Positions 45,599-53,598 of a stretch of DNA of 64,000 nucleotides are shown here, in pieces (position 1 is the stretch's first letter; each line of letters begins with the position of its first letter). Location: NCBI GenBank assembly GCA_021325375.1, contig JAJPHG010000002.1, positions 62,001 through 126,000 on the forward strand. Direction: 5' to 3'. The DNA comes from Alphaproteobacteria bacterium (GTDB lineage Bacteria > Pseudomonadota > Alphaproteobacteria > Micropepsales > Micropepsaceae). Position numbers and translations under genes: made by a program. The notes under the pieces were generated by a model. That model ran no database searches, was not told the DNA's origin, and saw only the letters and a list, made by a program, of their open reading frames with translations.

Positions 45599-45853
45599 TC
45601 AAATAGAACGATTCCATGCGTTCGCCATTTGCACGACGATTCCCTCAACGTGTTTGAGGCGCGCCTCCATTTCCTTCAGGAGGCCCTCGCTCTTTCCAAT
45701 AACGGCAGCCGTATTTTGATATTCCATTGTGCCAACGGGAACGCCGCAGCGCGTGCATTGGACAAAATATATTTTGTATCTCGATCCTGTCGGTTCAAAC
45801 TCTTTGATCTCGAATAAATGCCACTCGCACTTCGCACATTTACTCATCGCCAT
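45599..45853 (-). CDS. Small hypothetical protein with two Cys pairs
   Basis: 84 residues, start MAMSKCAKCEWHLFEIKEFE. Two pairs, KCAKC and QCTRCG, suggest a small zinc ribbon; the C-terminal half is a charged helix. The gene is noticeably lower in GC than its surroundings. GGAG lies eight bases before the ATG. I do not recognise a named family. It could be a stray gene acquired by transfer. Confidence 0.6.
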   Translation of the reverse strand: MAMSKCAKCEWHLFEIKEFEPTGSRYKIYFVQCTRCGVPVGTMEYQNTAAVIGKSEGLLKEMEARLKHVEGIVVQMANAWNRSI

Positions 45854-46027
45854 TTTCGCGACTCCATCTAATTCGACGAGATAGAAGAGATCGTGTCTTC
45901 GATATCAACCGATAAGCACGAGCGTAAAAACTTTCTGATTCCGCAATAGGTACAAGTCATCGCACGCCGGGCTTACCGGCTGAACCGCTTCCCATCATGC
46001 GTGCGAACTCTCATGCGTTGGAGCAAA

Positions 46028-46312
46028 TCACCAGTAAATCTCTCGATTTATATTTGCCGCGACGAAGTAGAGATTGATGCTGGTGAAGAACGAATGCCAA
46101 GCCCGTGGCGCGATAAACGCCATCCTGCCACCACCATTGTCCCAGACAGGAACTACAGTTCCTTTCAGCCCCGCGCCCCTAGCGTGTCGCTGAATGTCAT
46201 CGATAGCCCCGTGCTGACTGCTCGAAGGTTGGTGTCCGAAATTTGTATCTAGCGGGACAATGATCATGTCCTGCCCTTGCTCGTGCAAATGAGCGACTTT
46301 GAACCGCGGCAT
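46028..46312 (-). CDS. Small hypothetical protein
   Basis: 94 residues from the ATG at 46312, which has GGAG at good spacing; a longer frame to 46444 has a poorer, Arg/Pro-rich N-terminus. It begins MPRFKVAHLHEQGQDMIIVP and contains VPVWDNGGGRMAFIAPRAWH. The composition looks like a real soluble protein and resembles short proteins of unknown function seen in Rhizobiales. GC is lower than in neighbours. No function is proposed. Confidence 0.6.
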   Translation of the reverse strand: MPRFKVAHLHEQGQDMIIVPLDTNFGHQPSSSQHGAIDDIQRHARGAGLKGTVVPVWDNGGGRMAFIAPRAWHSFFTSINLYFVAANINREIYW

Positions 46313-46602
46313 TCCACGCTCCATCCTAGGTCGGGGAGCCGAAAGCCCGAAGGTTTCCAGATTGCGTCTCGCGTCGGCTCTGACAGGGCGCGGGGCGTAG
46401 TGCGGTGATGAGTTCGAATCACCACTACGCACAAATGTTAGCACTTTCTCGGCACCTATGTTCGGTATTCGTTCCGAGTTCGCCAGCGCAGAAAATCTCT
46501 GGCTTTTTGCCCGGAGGTTCGCGGTTTCACGATCCCGCGCTTGGGCGTCGCAAACAGCCTTCGACCGTTCGAGCGAGCATCGCGGCGAACATATAGAAAG
46601 GT

Positions 46603-48000
46603 CTATTTCGCCAACGCCGCCAGGATCGCCGCGAAGTGCTTGTCGCGGTTGAAGGCGAAGTCGTTGCCGGTCCAGCCGAGCCGCACGATCACCGTCCTGC
46701 GCGAGGGGAAGATCGAGACGAACTCGTCATTGTGGCCCTCGGCGGCGCAGTAGTCCGTCGGCAGATGCGGGAACTCGCGTGCTCCCTGCTTCTCGACCGC
46801 GTTGAGCCAGAACTGTGCGCCATAGCCTTTGCGCGGATCGGCGGGCGCGGGCGCGCAGATGAAATCGACGAAGCTCTCGGGCAGCACGCGCGCGCCGTTG
46901 ATCGTGCCGCGGTCCAGGATCATCAGCCCGAAGCGGGCCCAGTCGCGCGCCGTCGCGTAGAGATACGAGCTGCCGACGAAATTGCCGCTCTCATCCGGTT
47001 CGAACACGGCGCTCGTCATGCCGGCGGGTCCGAAGACATGCGCGCGCGCATAGGCCTCGTAGGAGGCAAGCGTGCCGCCGGATTTCATGAAGGCGATGCG
47101 CGACAGGATGTTCGCGGTGCCCGACGAATAGGACCAGAACGTGCCAGGCGCGTGCGCGAGCGGGCGCGTCGCGGCATAGCCGGCCATGTCGTGGCTCGCA
47201 AACAGCATCGCGGTGGAGTCCGAGCCCGGATTGTAGGGCTCCTCGAAGGCGAGCCCGCTCGACATGTTGAGCAGGTTGCGCAGCGTGATCGCGTGGCGCG
47301 GATCGCCCGCGATGGTCCATTCCGGCACCGGCGCGGGCGCGTCGAGCTTCAACTGGCCCGCTGCGATCAAGGTGCCTATGAGCGACGCCGTCACGCTCTT
47401 GCTCATCGACCAGCCGAGCAGGCGCGTGTCCTTGCCGAAACCCGGCGCATAGCGCTCGGCGACGATGCGTCCGTCATGCACGACGACGATGGCGCGCGTG
47501 TCGATGTCGTGCGCTTGCGTGTCGTCGCTGAAGCTGTCGGCGACGGCGCGCTCGAGCGCCGGATCGGGCGCGATCTCGACCGCGTCGCCTTTCGGCCAGG
47601 CTTGCGGCCGCGGTGCCGTGGAGGGCACGGGGATGCCTTGCGCCTGCCGGTCCAAGGTCTTGGTGTCGGAGTCCACGAGCAAGGTGCAGCCGATGCCGGG
47701 GCGATAATACGATGTGCGCGACGCCAGCCCCAGGACCGACACCGTCACCGTGCGCGCGCCGCGGTCCAGCGTGTACTTGTTCCATTTGATCAGCGGCGAC
47801 GACGGCAGGATGTCGTGGGTTACCACGTCGTCGAGTGCGCGGTCGGACACGAACACGCCACCGCAAGCGAGTTGCGCCGCGAAGCCGGCGCCGACCGGAA
47901 GCGCCGTCACCGCGAACGGCCCTATCGGCGTGAAATACCCCACGCCCAGCGCTATCGCCGCGACCACGCCAAATCCTATCCCGATGCGGCGAAACTTCAT
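46603..48000 (-). CDS. Beta-lactamase-fold serine hydrolase, N-terminal membrane anchor
   Basis: 465 residues. An N-terminal hydrophobic segment (IGFGVVAAIALGVGYFTPIG) probably anchors or exports it. The class C beta-lactamase/esterase fold shows SxxK in LLGWSMSKSVTASLIGTLIA, and a YSS motif in FWSYSSGTANILSR that stands for the usual YxN. The tail has AEGHNDEFVSIFP in place of HxG/KTG. Family members are esterases, DD-peptidases or lactonases. The start overlaps the aldo-keto reductase stop as ATGA with GGAGGTG upstream, so it is the last gene of a coupled trio. Confidence 0.88.
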   Translation of the reverse strand: MKFRRIGIGFGVVAAIALGVGYFTPIGPFAVTALPVGAGFAAQLACGGVFVSDRALDDVVTHDILPSSPLIKWNKYTLDRGARTVTVSVLGLASRTSYYRPGIGCTLLVDSDTKTLDRQAQGIPVPSTAPRPQAWPKGDAVEIAPDPALERAVADSFSDDTQAHDIDTRAIVVVHDGRIVAERYAPGFGKDTRLLGWSMSKSVTASLIGTLIAAGQLKLDAPAPVPEWTIAGDPRHAITLRNLLNMSSGLAFEEPYNPGSDSTAMLFASHDMAGYAATRPLAHAPGTFWSYSSGTANILSRIAFMKSGGTLASYEAYARAHVFGPAGMTSAVFEPDESGNFVGSSYLYATARDWARFGLMILDRGTINGARVLPESFVDFICAPAPADPRKGYGAQFWLNAVEKQGAREFPHLPTDYCAAEGHNDEFVSIFPSRRTVIVRLGWTGNDFAFNRDKHFAAILAALAK

Positions 48001-48974
48001 GGAACACCTCCACGCAGACCCAAGCCTTCGATTTTCGCAAGCCACTCGCCGCTCAAAGGCCCCGCCGCTTCCGCAGCAATGCATTGCGCGAGCTCGTCGC
48101 GGTTCTTCACGCCGAGCACGACCGTGTCGACGCCCGCGATGCCGAGCGCATAGCGGTGCGCGACCAGCGCCGGATCCTCGCCCCATTCGCGGCACAGCGC
48201 GCGGAAGGGTGCTGCGCGATCGTAGTCCTTGGTGTCCGGATTGTTGGGCGAGGTCTCGCGGTCGATCGCCGCTGTGAGCGCGCCGGCCTGCACCGCGCGG
48301 ATGCCCATCACGCCTATGCCGCCCGCCTTCGCGCTCGCTACGATCTCGCGCGGACGCTCGGGGCCTGCGAACCGGCGCAAGGCGCCCGCGCTGTCGAGCA
48401 GGTTCGCGATCGCCTGCACCACGCCGGGCGGGCGCTCATGCGCGACGGCGCGCAGCACGGCATCGGGCTCGCCGATGCCGGTGATGCCGAAGCAGCCGAT
48501 CTTGCCCGTCTCGCGCAGGCGCTCCATCGCCGGGATCACCTCGTTCTCGTAAACCGACCAGCGCGTCGCGTAGGTGTCCTGGCGGTCGGGACGCACGGCA
48601 TAGACGAAATCGTCGGCGCAGATGTTCGAATGCAGGAAGAAGACGTCGACGCGCTCCAGCCGCATCGTCTTCAGGCTTGCCTCCAGCGAGGCCGTGAGCA
48701 GCGCGCCCGCCTCGCCCGGCGGCGGCGTGCCCAATCCGCATTTGGTCGTGATGCGCACGCCCGCAGGTAAGCGCCCGCCGAAGGTCTCGCCGATGATCGT
48801 CTCGGCCTGGTTGTAGAGCGGCGCGGTGTCGATGAGATCGATGCCGGAATCGAGCGCGGCATGGATCGTGGCCTTGACCTCGTCGCGGCTCGACGGCCCC
48901 CAGATGAGGCCGATGCCGCCGCCGAGCGTCAGCCGGCTCACTTCGCCCAGCGGGCCGAGCGTCGCGCGTCTCAT
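47997..48974 (-). CDS. Aldo/keto reductase
   Basis: 325 residues of the AKR superfamily. The tetrad can be traced: Asp and Tyr in SGIDLIDTAPLYNQAETIIG, Lys in VRITTKCG, His in ERVDVFFLHSN. The NADPH pocket residues fall near GVKNRDELAQCIAA. Family length and arrangement fit L-fucose/galactose dehydrogenase-like AKRs. It is coupled to the PhyH gene (ATGA at 48971-48974) and to the serine hydrolase. The N-terminal extension upstream of the ATG is antisense to PhyH coding frames and rejected. Confidence 0.9.
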   Translation of the reverse strand: MRRATLGPLGEVSRLTLGGGIGLIWGPSSRDEVKATIHAALDSGIDLIDTAPLYNQAETIIGETFGGRLPAGVRITTKCGLGTPPPGEAGALLTASLEASLKTMRLERVDVFFLHSNICADDFVYAVRPDRQDTYATRWSVYENEVIPAMERLRETGKIGCFGITGIGEPDAVLRAVAHERPPGVVQAIANLLDSAGALRRFAGPERPREIVASAKAGGIGVMGIRAVQAGALTAAIDRETSPNNPDTKDYDRAAPFRALCREWGEDPALVAHRYALGIAGVDTVVLGVKNRDELAQCIAAEAAGPLSGEWLAKIEGLGLRGGVP

Positions 48975-49765
48975 GTCCGGGTCCAGATCGATTGGAAATC
49001 GCCGCCGCCGTTCAGGAGCTGCGCGGGGCTCTTCTTGTCGATGTGGCCGATCAGACCCTGATAGACGCCGTAGCCGATCAGCTCCTGCAGCCGCGGCGCG
49101 AAGCCGCGCACGAGCTCGGGCGCGAGGCCGAGCTGCTGGTTCTCCTGCTGGCGGATGAAGCCGGCGCAATAGTTCATCGCGATGCCGGTGCGGCGCGTGC
49201 CCGTCCGGTTGGCGCCGCCGCCATGCCACAGCGCGCCGTCCCAGATGAGCACGCTGCCCTTCTTCATCTCGGCCGGGATCGTGTCGTAGCGGCCGCCATA
49301 GTCCGGATTGGTCTTGAGATGACTTCCGGGAACGAGCCGCGTCGCGCCGTTCGCGTCGGTGAAATCACTGAGCGCCCACATCGAGTTGCAGACGATGGGG
49401 CTATGCGGCTTGGCGAGCGGGATCACCATGTCGTCGGCGTGGATGGGCTGCGCGGTCTCTCCCGGATCGATGGCGATCGACGACAGCGACGAGATCAGGC
49501 AGCCGGAATCGAGCACGCCCTCGACGATGGGAAGCACGCTTTCATGCACCGGGACCTGCTCGAACGGCGCGCCGTATCGCAGCAAGTTGTAGATGCGCAC
49601 CGTCCTATGGCCCTCGAAGCCGTTCATCGCGGGCTTGACGTCGTGCTCGCGCTCCAGCCGCTCCAGCGCCGCGTTCAGCGCGTCGACCAGCACGGGCGCG
49701 ATCGCGTCCTCCACGACCGTGTAGCCGTCGCGACGCACACGGGCGACATGCGCCTGGATATCCAT
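48971..49765 (-). CDS. Phytanoyl-CoA dioxygenase (PhyH) family protein
   Basis: 264 residues, Fe(II)/2-oxoglutarate dioxygenase fold. Iron ligands: HxD in AQPIHADDMVIPLAK and the distal histidine in IWDGALWHGGGANRTG, with the 2OG-binding arginine in TRRTGIAMNY. The spacing matches PhyH. The family hydroxylates diverse small molecules. It is the first gene of the minus-strand trio and is divergent, by 56 bases, from an MDR reductase gene. Confidence 0.9.
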   Translation of the reverse strand: MDIQAHVARVRRDGYTVVEDAIAPVLVDALNAALERLEREHDVKPAMNGFEGHRTVRIYNLLRYGAPFEQVPVHESVLPIVEGVLDSGCLISSLSSIAIDPGETAQPIHADDMVIPLAKPHSPIVCNSMWALSDFTDANGATRLVPGSHLKTNPDYGGRYDTIPAEMKKGSVLIWDGALWHGGGANRTGTRRTGIAMNYCAGFIRQQENQQLGLAPELVRGFAPRLQELIGYGVYQGLIGHIDKKSPAQLLNGGGDFQSIWTRT

Positions 49766-49821
49766 TTCCCTCAGCCCTCGTTCCGCGTCATTCTAGCGGC
49801 ACACAAATCCGGGAGGAAAGC

Positions 49822-50817
49822 GTGACACAGAACCGGCAATGGATATATGCGCGCAAGCCTGCTTCCGAGGTCGGGCCGGACAATTTTGACTTAAGGGAAA
49901 GCGCGGTCCCCGAGCCAAAGCCCGGCGAGGTTCTGGTCAGGACCACATTGCTCTCGCTCGATCCCGCCAGCCGCGCCTGGATGCAGGGCGCGACCTACCG
50001 CTCGCAGCTCAATCCCGGCGACGTGATGGCGGGCTGGGGCCTGGGCGAGGTCGTGTCCTCCAACGCCAAGGGCTTCGAGCCCGGCGATCTGGTGAGCGGC
50101 GAGTACGGCTGGCAGCAATACGCCGCGATGCCCGCCCGCGCGCTGACCAGGCACGACAAGAAGCACAAGCCCGAGCACATCCTGGGCGCGCTCGGCATCA
50201 CGGGCCTCACCGCCTATTTCGGGATGCTCGACGTGGGACGGCCGCGGCCGGGAGAGACGGTGCTCGTCTCGGGCGCCGCGGGCGCGGTGGGCTCCATCGC
50301 GGGACAGATCGCGAAGATCTCGGGCTGCCGCGTGATCGGCACGACGCGCGGCGCGGACAAATGCAAATGGATCGTCGACGAGCTCGGCTTCGACGCGGCT
50401 ATCGACTACCAGAGCGACAATCTCGACAAGGCGCTCAAGGCCGCGTGTCCGAACGGCCTCGACGTCTATTTCGACAACACCGGCGGCGCGGTGCTGGAGG
50501 TGGCGCTGCGCCGGATGAACGTGTTCGGGCGCGTCGCCTGCTGCGGGGCGATCTCGCAATACAACACCGGCACGCCGGCTCCCGGACCGTTCGGCGTGCC
50601 CGGCTTCATCGTCACCAAGCGCATCCGCATGGAGGGGTTCGTGGTGATGGACTTCTACAACCGCCGCGCCCAGGCCGAAGCCGCACTCAGCGCCTGGCTC
50701 GACAGCGGCAAGCTGAAGGCGCCGGTCGACATCGTCGAAGGCTTCGAGAAGATGCCGAGCGCGCTTGCGGGCATGTTCGCGGGAACGAACCGCGGCAAGC
50801 TCATGGTCCGCGTATGA
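49822..50817 (+). CDS. NADP-dependent MDR oxidoreductase (LTB4 dehydrogenase/CurA-like)
   Basis: 331 residues of the zinc-free MDR clade. The nucleotide fold is GETVLVSGAAGAVGSIAGQI with GxGxxG-like AAGAVG, preceded by LGALGITGLTAYFGM. It lacks the structural-zinc Cys cluster. Such enzymes reduce alkenal/enone double bonds. The start is a GTG at 49822 with GGGAGGAAAG upstream. It is first in a plus-strand trio: its stop overlaps the hydrolase ATG (ATGA at 50814). Confidence 0.92.
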   Translation: MTQNRQWIYARKPASEVGPDNFDLRESAVPEPKPGEVLVRTTLLSLDPASRAWMQGATYRSQLNPGDVMAGWGLGEVVSSNAKGFEPGDLVSGEYGWQQYAAMPARALTRHDKKHKPEHILGALGITGLTAYFGMLDVGRPRPGETVLVSGAAGAVGSIAGQIAKISGCRVIGTTRGADKCKWIVDELGFDAAIDYQSDNLDKALKAACPNGLDVYFDNTGGAVLEVALRRMNVFGRVACCGAISQYNTGTPAPGPFGVPGFIVTKRIRMEGFVVMDFYNRRAQAEAALSAWLDSGKLKAPVDIVEGFEKMPSALAGMFAGTNRGKLMVRV

Positions 50818-51863
50818 TCGCACGCGAGTTCGTCGGCCTCGCCTCGCCCAAGCTTCCACGGGCGGGCGCGGGCGGGCATCCCTGCCAGGGACTCTATTGG
50901 ACGAAGGACGGCGCGAGCCCTAAGACCGCGCTGATCGCGACGCATTACAACGTCGACTTCGCCGAGCACTATTCGGCGCCCTATTTCGCGTCGCGCGGCT
51001 TCGGGTTCCTGGGCTGGAACACGCGCTATCGCGGCGCGGAGGACCTGTTCCATCTCGAGCACGCGCTCGCCGACATCGCCGTCGGCGTGAAATGGCTGCG
51101 TGAGCACGGCGTCGAGAACATCGTGCTGCTGGGCAATTCCGGCGGCGGCTCGCTGATGGCGGCGTATCAGGCGGAGGCCGAGCACAAGGCCGACCTCTAT
51201 ATCTCGCTGAACGCGCATCCGGGCCGCCCGGAGGTGCTGACGAACTGGATGGACGCGTCGGTCGTCGATGAAAGCGATCCTGCGAAGACCGATGCTTCGC
51301 TCGATCCGTTCGACGAGAAGAACGGACCGCCCTTCTCCGCCGAGTTCATCTCTCGCTATCGCGCGGCCCAGATCGCGCGCAATTACCGCATCACGGCATG
51401 GGCGCAGGCCGAGCTGAAGCGATTGAACGCCGCCCACATCCCCGACCGCATCTTCCCGCTGTTCCGGACCTGGGCCGATCTGCGCTTCATCGATCCTGCC
51501 GTGGAGCCGACGCAGCGCCCCTGTCCCGGCTGCTATGCGGGTCCGCCGAAATTCGCCAATCGCGGACCGTTCGGGATCGGCCGCAGCTCGACGTTGCGCG
51601 CGTGGCTGTCGATGTGGAGCCTGGAGACGTCCGGCTGCCAAGGCCCGCCGCAGCTTGCCAAGCTCACTGTGCCCGCGCTCGTCGTCCAGAGCATGGCCGA
51701 CATGGGCGTGTTCCCGTCCGACGCGCGCAAGATCTTCGACAGCATCGCCGGCACCGACAAGACGCTGGAATTCGTGCGCGGCGCGCACTATTTCGAGGAC
51801 AGCGAAGAGGGCCGCGAAGCCGCCATCGACCTGATGGCGGATTGGATCAGGGAGCGGATATGA
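50814..51863 (+). CDS. Alpha/beta hydrolase
   Basis: 349 residues. The nucleophile elbow is IVLLGNSGGGSLMAAYQAEA; the late acid/base region has PALVVQSMADMGVFPSDARK and FVRGAHYFEDSEEG, giving Asp and His candidates. A short Cys-containing insert (TQRPCPGCYAGPPKFANRG) is unusual. There is no signal peptide. The start overlaps the reductase stop and its own stop overlaps the GNAT start, so the trio is tightly co-translated. Confidence 0.85.
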   Translation: MIAREFVGLASPKLPRAGAGGHPCQGLYWTKDGASPKTALIATHYNVDFAEHYSAPYFASRGFGFLGWNTRYRGAEDLFHLEHALADIAVGVKWLREHGVENIVLLGNSGGGSLMAAYQAEAEHKADLYISLNAHPGRPEVLTNWMDASVVDESDPAKTDASLDPFDEKNGPPFSAEFISRYRAAQIARNYRITAWAQAELKRLNAAHIPDRIFPLFRTWADLRFIDPAVEPTQRPCPGCYAGPPKFANRGPFGIGRSSTLRAWLSMWSLETSGCQGPPQLAKLTVPALVVQSMADMGVFPSDARKIFDSIAGTDKTLEFVRGAHYFEDSEEGREAAIDLMADWIRERI

Positions 51864-52132
51864 GCGTCGCCGACAATCCCGCGCTCCACCGCTTCGAGCT
51901 GACCGAGGAGGGAGCGACCGCGTTCGCGACCTACCGCCGCGCGGGCGACGTCTTCACCATCCCCCATGTCGAGGCGCCGGTCGCGCTGCGCGGCAAAGGC
52001 ACCGCCGGGCGGCTGATGGAAGGCATCGCGGCGCTGGCCCGCGCGCAGGGCTACAAAATAGTCCCCACCTGCCCCTACGCCATCGCCTGGTTCAAGCGCC
52101 ACCCGGACGCGAAGGACGTGCTGGCACCCTAG
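51860..52132 (+). CDS. Small GNAT-fold N-acetyltransferase (YjdJ-type)
   Basis: 90 residues. The core is VEAPVALRGKGTAGRLMEGI with the acetyl-CoA pyrophosphate loop RGKGTAGRL, followed by IVPTCPYAIAWFKRHPDAKD at the C-terminus, which is diagnostic of the short GNAT family PF14542. GGAGCGG precedes the ATG, which overlaps the hydrolase stop. Substrate unknown. Confidence 0.9.
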   Translation: MSVADNPALHRFELTEEGATAFATYRRAGDVFTIPHVEAPVALRGKGTAGRLMEGIAALARAQGYKIVPTCPYAIAWFKRHPDAKDVLAP

Positions 52133-52379
52133 CCGCTCACGCTATTGTCATTCCGCGAGGTGTTTGCGCCTTCGTTCCTCGTCGCGGTGTTGATTTTGCT
52201 CATCGCCCAATGCGTTGGCGAGCCGTGACGACGTAAATGGAAAATATCCGCCACAATACGCTGTAAGCCGATCAAATTTCACGGCCTCTTCGCCTTGGCA
52301 ATGCGGGATGCCAATGACAGTCTCCGCGCGCGGCGCGAGGGAACGCGCGCGTGTTCATCAAGCGCCCAAGGAGGTTTGG

Positions 52380-53387
52380 ATGAAAACGCCCATCGTATTT
52401 GCACTGAGCATAAGCCTGTTCGCGTCGTGCGCGCACGCCGCCGGATACAAGATCATCAATCTGGTTTCGAACCAGCCCGGCGTCGCGCTGCAGCAGGACA
52501 CCGATCTGGTCAATCCGTGGGGGCTGTGCCAGGACAGCGACGCCGACCCGGTATGGACGTCGGACAACGGCTCGAACAAGTCGACTTTCTACGACCGCAC
52601 GTCGGGCGAGAAGCAGTTCCCCGTCGTCGCGATCCCCAACGGCGTGCCGACGGGATGCGTCTCGGTGCCGTTCGGCATCACCTTCAATCTGACCGAGAAC
52701 AGCCTGACCGGCAGGGCGTATTTCCTGTTCGATTCGGAGTCCGGCTTCATCACCGGCTGGGCGCCCGCCGTCGACGAGAACAACGCCATCGTCGGCTATG
52801 ACGGCTCCGGCCACGGCGCGATCTACAAAGGCCTCGCGCTCGACACGACCAACAAGCATCTGCTCGCGGCCGACTTCAAGAACAACGAGGTCTCGGTCTT
52901 CGACACCAGCTTCAACAAGATCGGCGGCTTCACCGACGCGACGCTGCCGAAGAAATACGCGCCGTTCAACGTCGCGGTCATCGGCAGCAGCGTCTACGTC
53001 GCCTTCGCCAAGCAGGGCAAGGGCGGCGACGAGGTCGACAAGCCCGGCTTCGGCTATGTCGACGTCTTCGACCTGAGCGGCAATCTGCAGACGCAGCTCA
53101 TCGCGGGCGGCCAGCTCAACGCGCCCTGGGGCATGGCGATCGCCCCCGCCAATTGGGGGGCGTTCGCGAACGACCTTTTGGTCGGCAATTTCGGCGACGG
53201 CAAGATCAACGCTTTCGATCCGGTGAGCGGCACCTTCATCGGCACCGTCGCCAACAAGAAGGGCAAGGCGCTCAAGATCGACGGGCTCTGGGCGATCGAC
53301 CCCGGTCCGGGCAAGGGCACGGTGACGGTCTCCGCCGGCCCCGACGGCGAGACCAACGGCCTGATCGCGCTGATCAAGCCGAACTGA
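52380..53387 (+). CDS. Secreted TIGR03118-type protein
   Basis: 335 residues with a signal peptide (MKTPIVFALSISLFASCAHA). The mature protein reads like the TIGR03118 family: NLVSNQPGVALQQDTDLVNP, WGLCQDSDADPVWTSDNGSN, then beta-propeller-like repeats and APWGMAIAPANWGAFANDLL near the end. These are exported proteins of unknown role. AAGGAGG lies six bases before the ATG, which strongly supports this start over the upstream frame. The 247 bases before it hold no gene. Confidence 0.88.
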   Translation: MKTPIVFALSISLFASCAHAAGYKIINLVSNQPGVALQQDTDLVNPWGLCQDSDADPVWTSDNGSNKSTFYDRTSGEKQFPVVAIPNGVPTGCVSVPFGITFNLTENSLTGRAYFLFDSESGFITGWAPAVDENNAIVGYDGSGHGAIYKGLALDTTNKHLLAADFKNNEVSVFDTSFNKIGGFTDATLPKKYAPFNVAVIGSSVYVAFAKQGKGGDEVDKPGFGYVDVFDLSGNLQTQLIAGGQLNAPWGMAIAPANWGAFANDLLVGNFGDGKINAFDPVSGTFIGTVANKKGKALKIDGLWAIDPGPGKGTVTVSAGPDGETNGLIALIKPN

Positions 53388-53403
53388 CGAGAGCACCCCA
53401 ACC

Positions 53404-53579
53404 GTCGTGGCCCGCGCATGCGGGCCACCCAGTTGGGTTCTGCATGCTGTCGGAAGGACTCACGCGGAGACGCGGAGACGCGGAATTCATTCTCCTCCGC
53501 GATCTCCGCGCCTCCGCGTGATCCATTTTTTAGAGCTGAGCGACGTCACCTGGGTGGCCCGCATTCACGGGCCATGACA
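53404..53579. repeat. Nested palindromic element, family C copy 2 (inverted relative to copy 1)
   Basis: 176 bases with the same architecture as 39355-39534: GGCCCGC...GCGGGCC outer hairpins, CCACCCAG/CTGGGTGG next, and ACGCGGAG/CTCCGCG centre. The spacer next to the left arm (CAGTTGGGTTCTGCATGCT) matches the reverse complement of the right spacer of copy 1, so the element is inserted the other way round. It lies between two convergent genes. Confidence 0.9.
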
Positions 53580-53598
53580 GGGTGGCTTTCGAAAGCCT

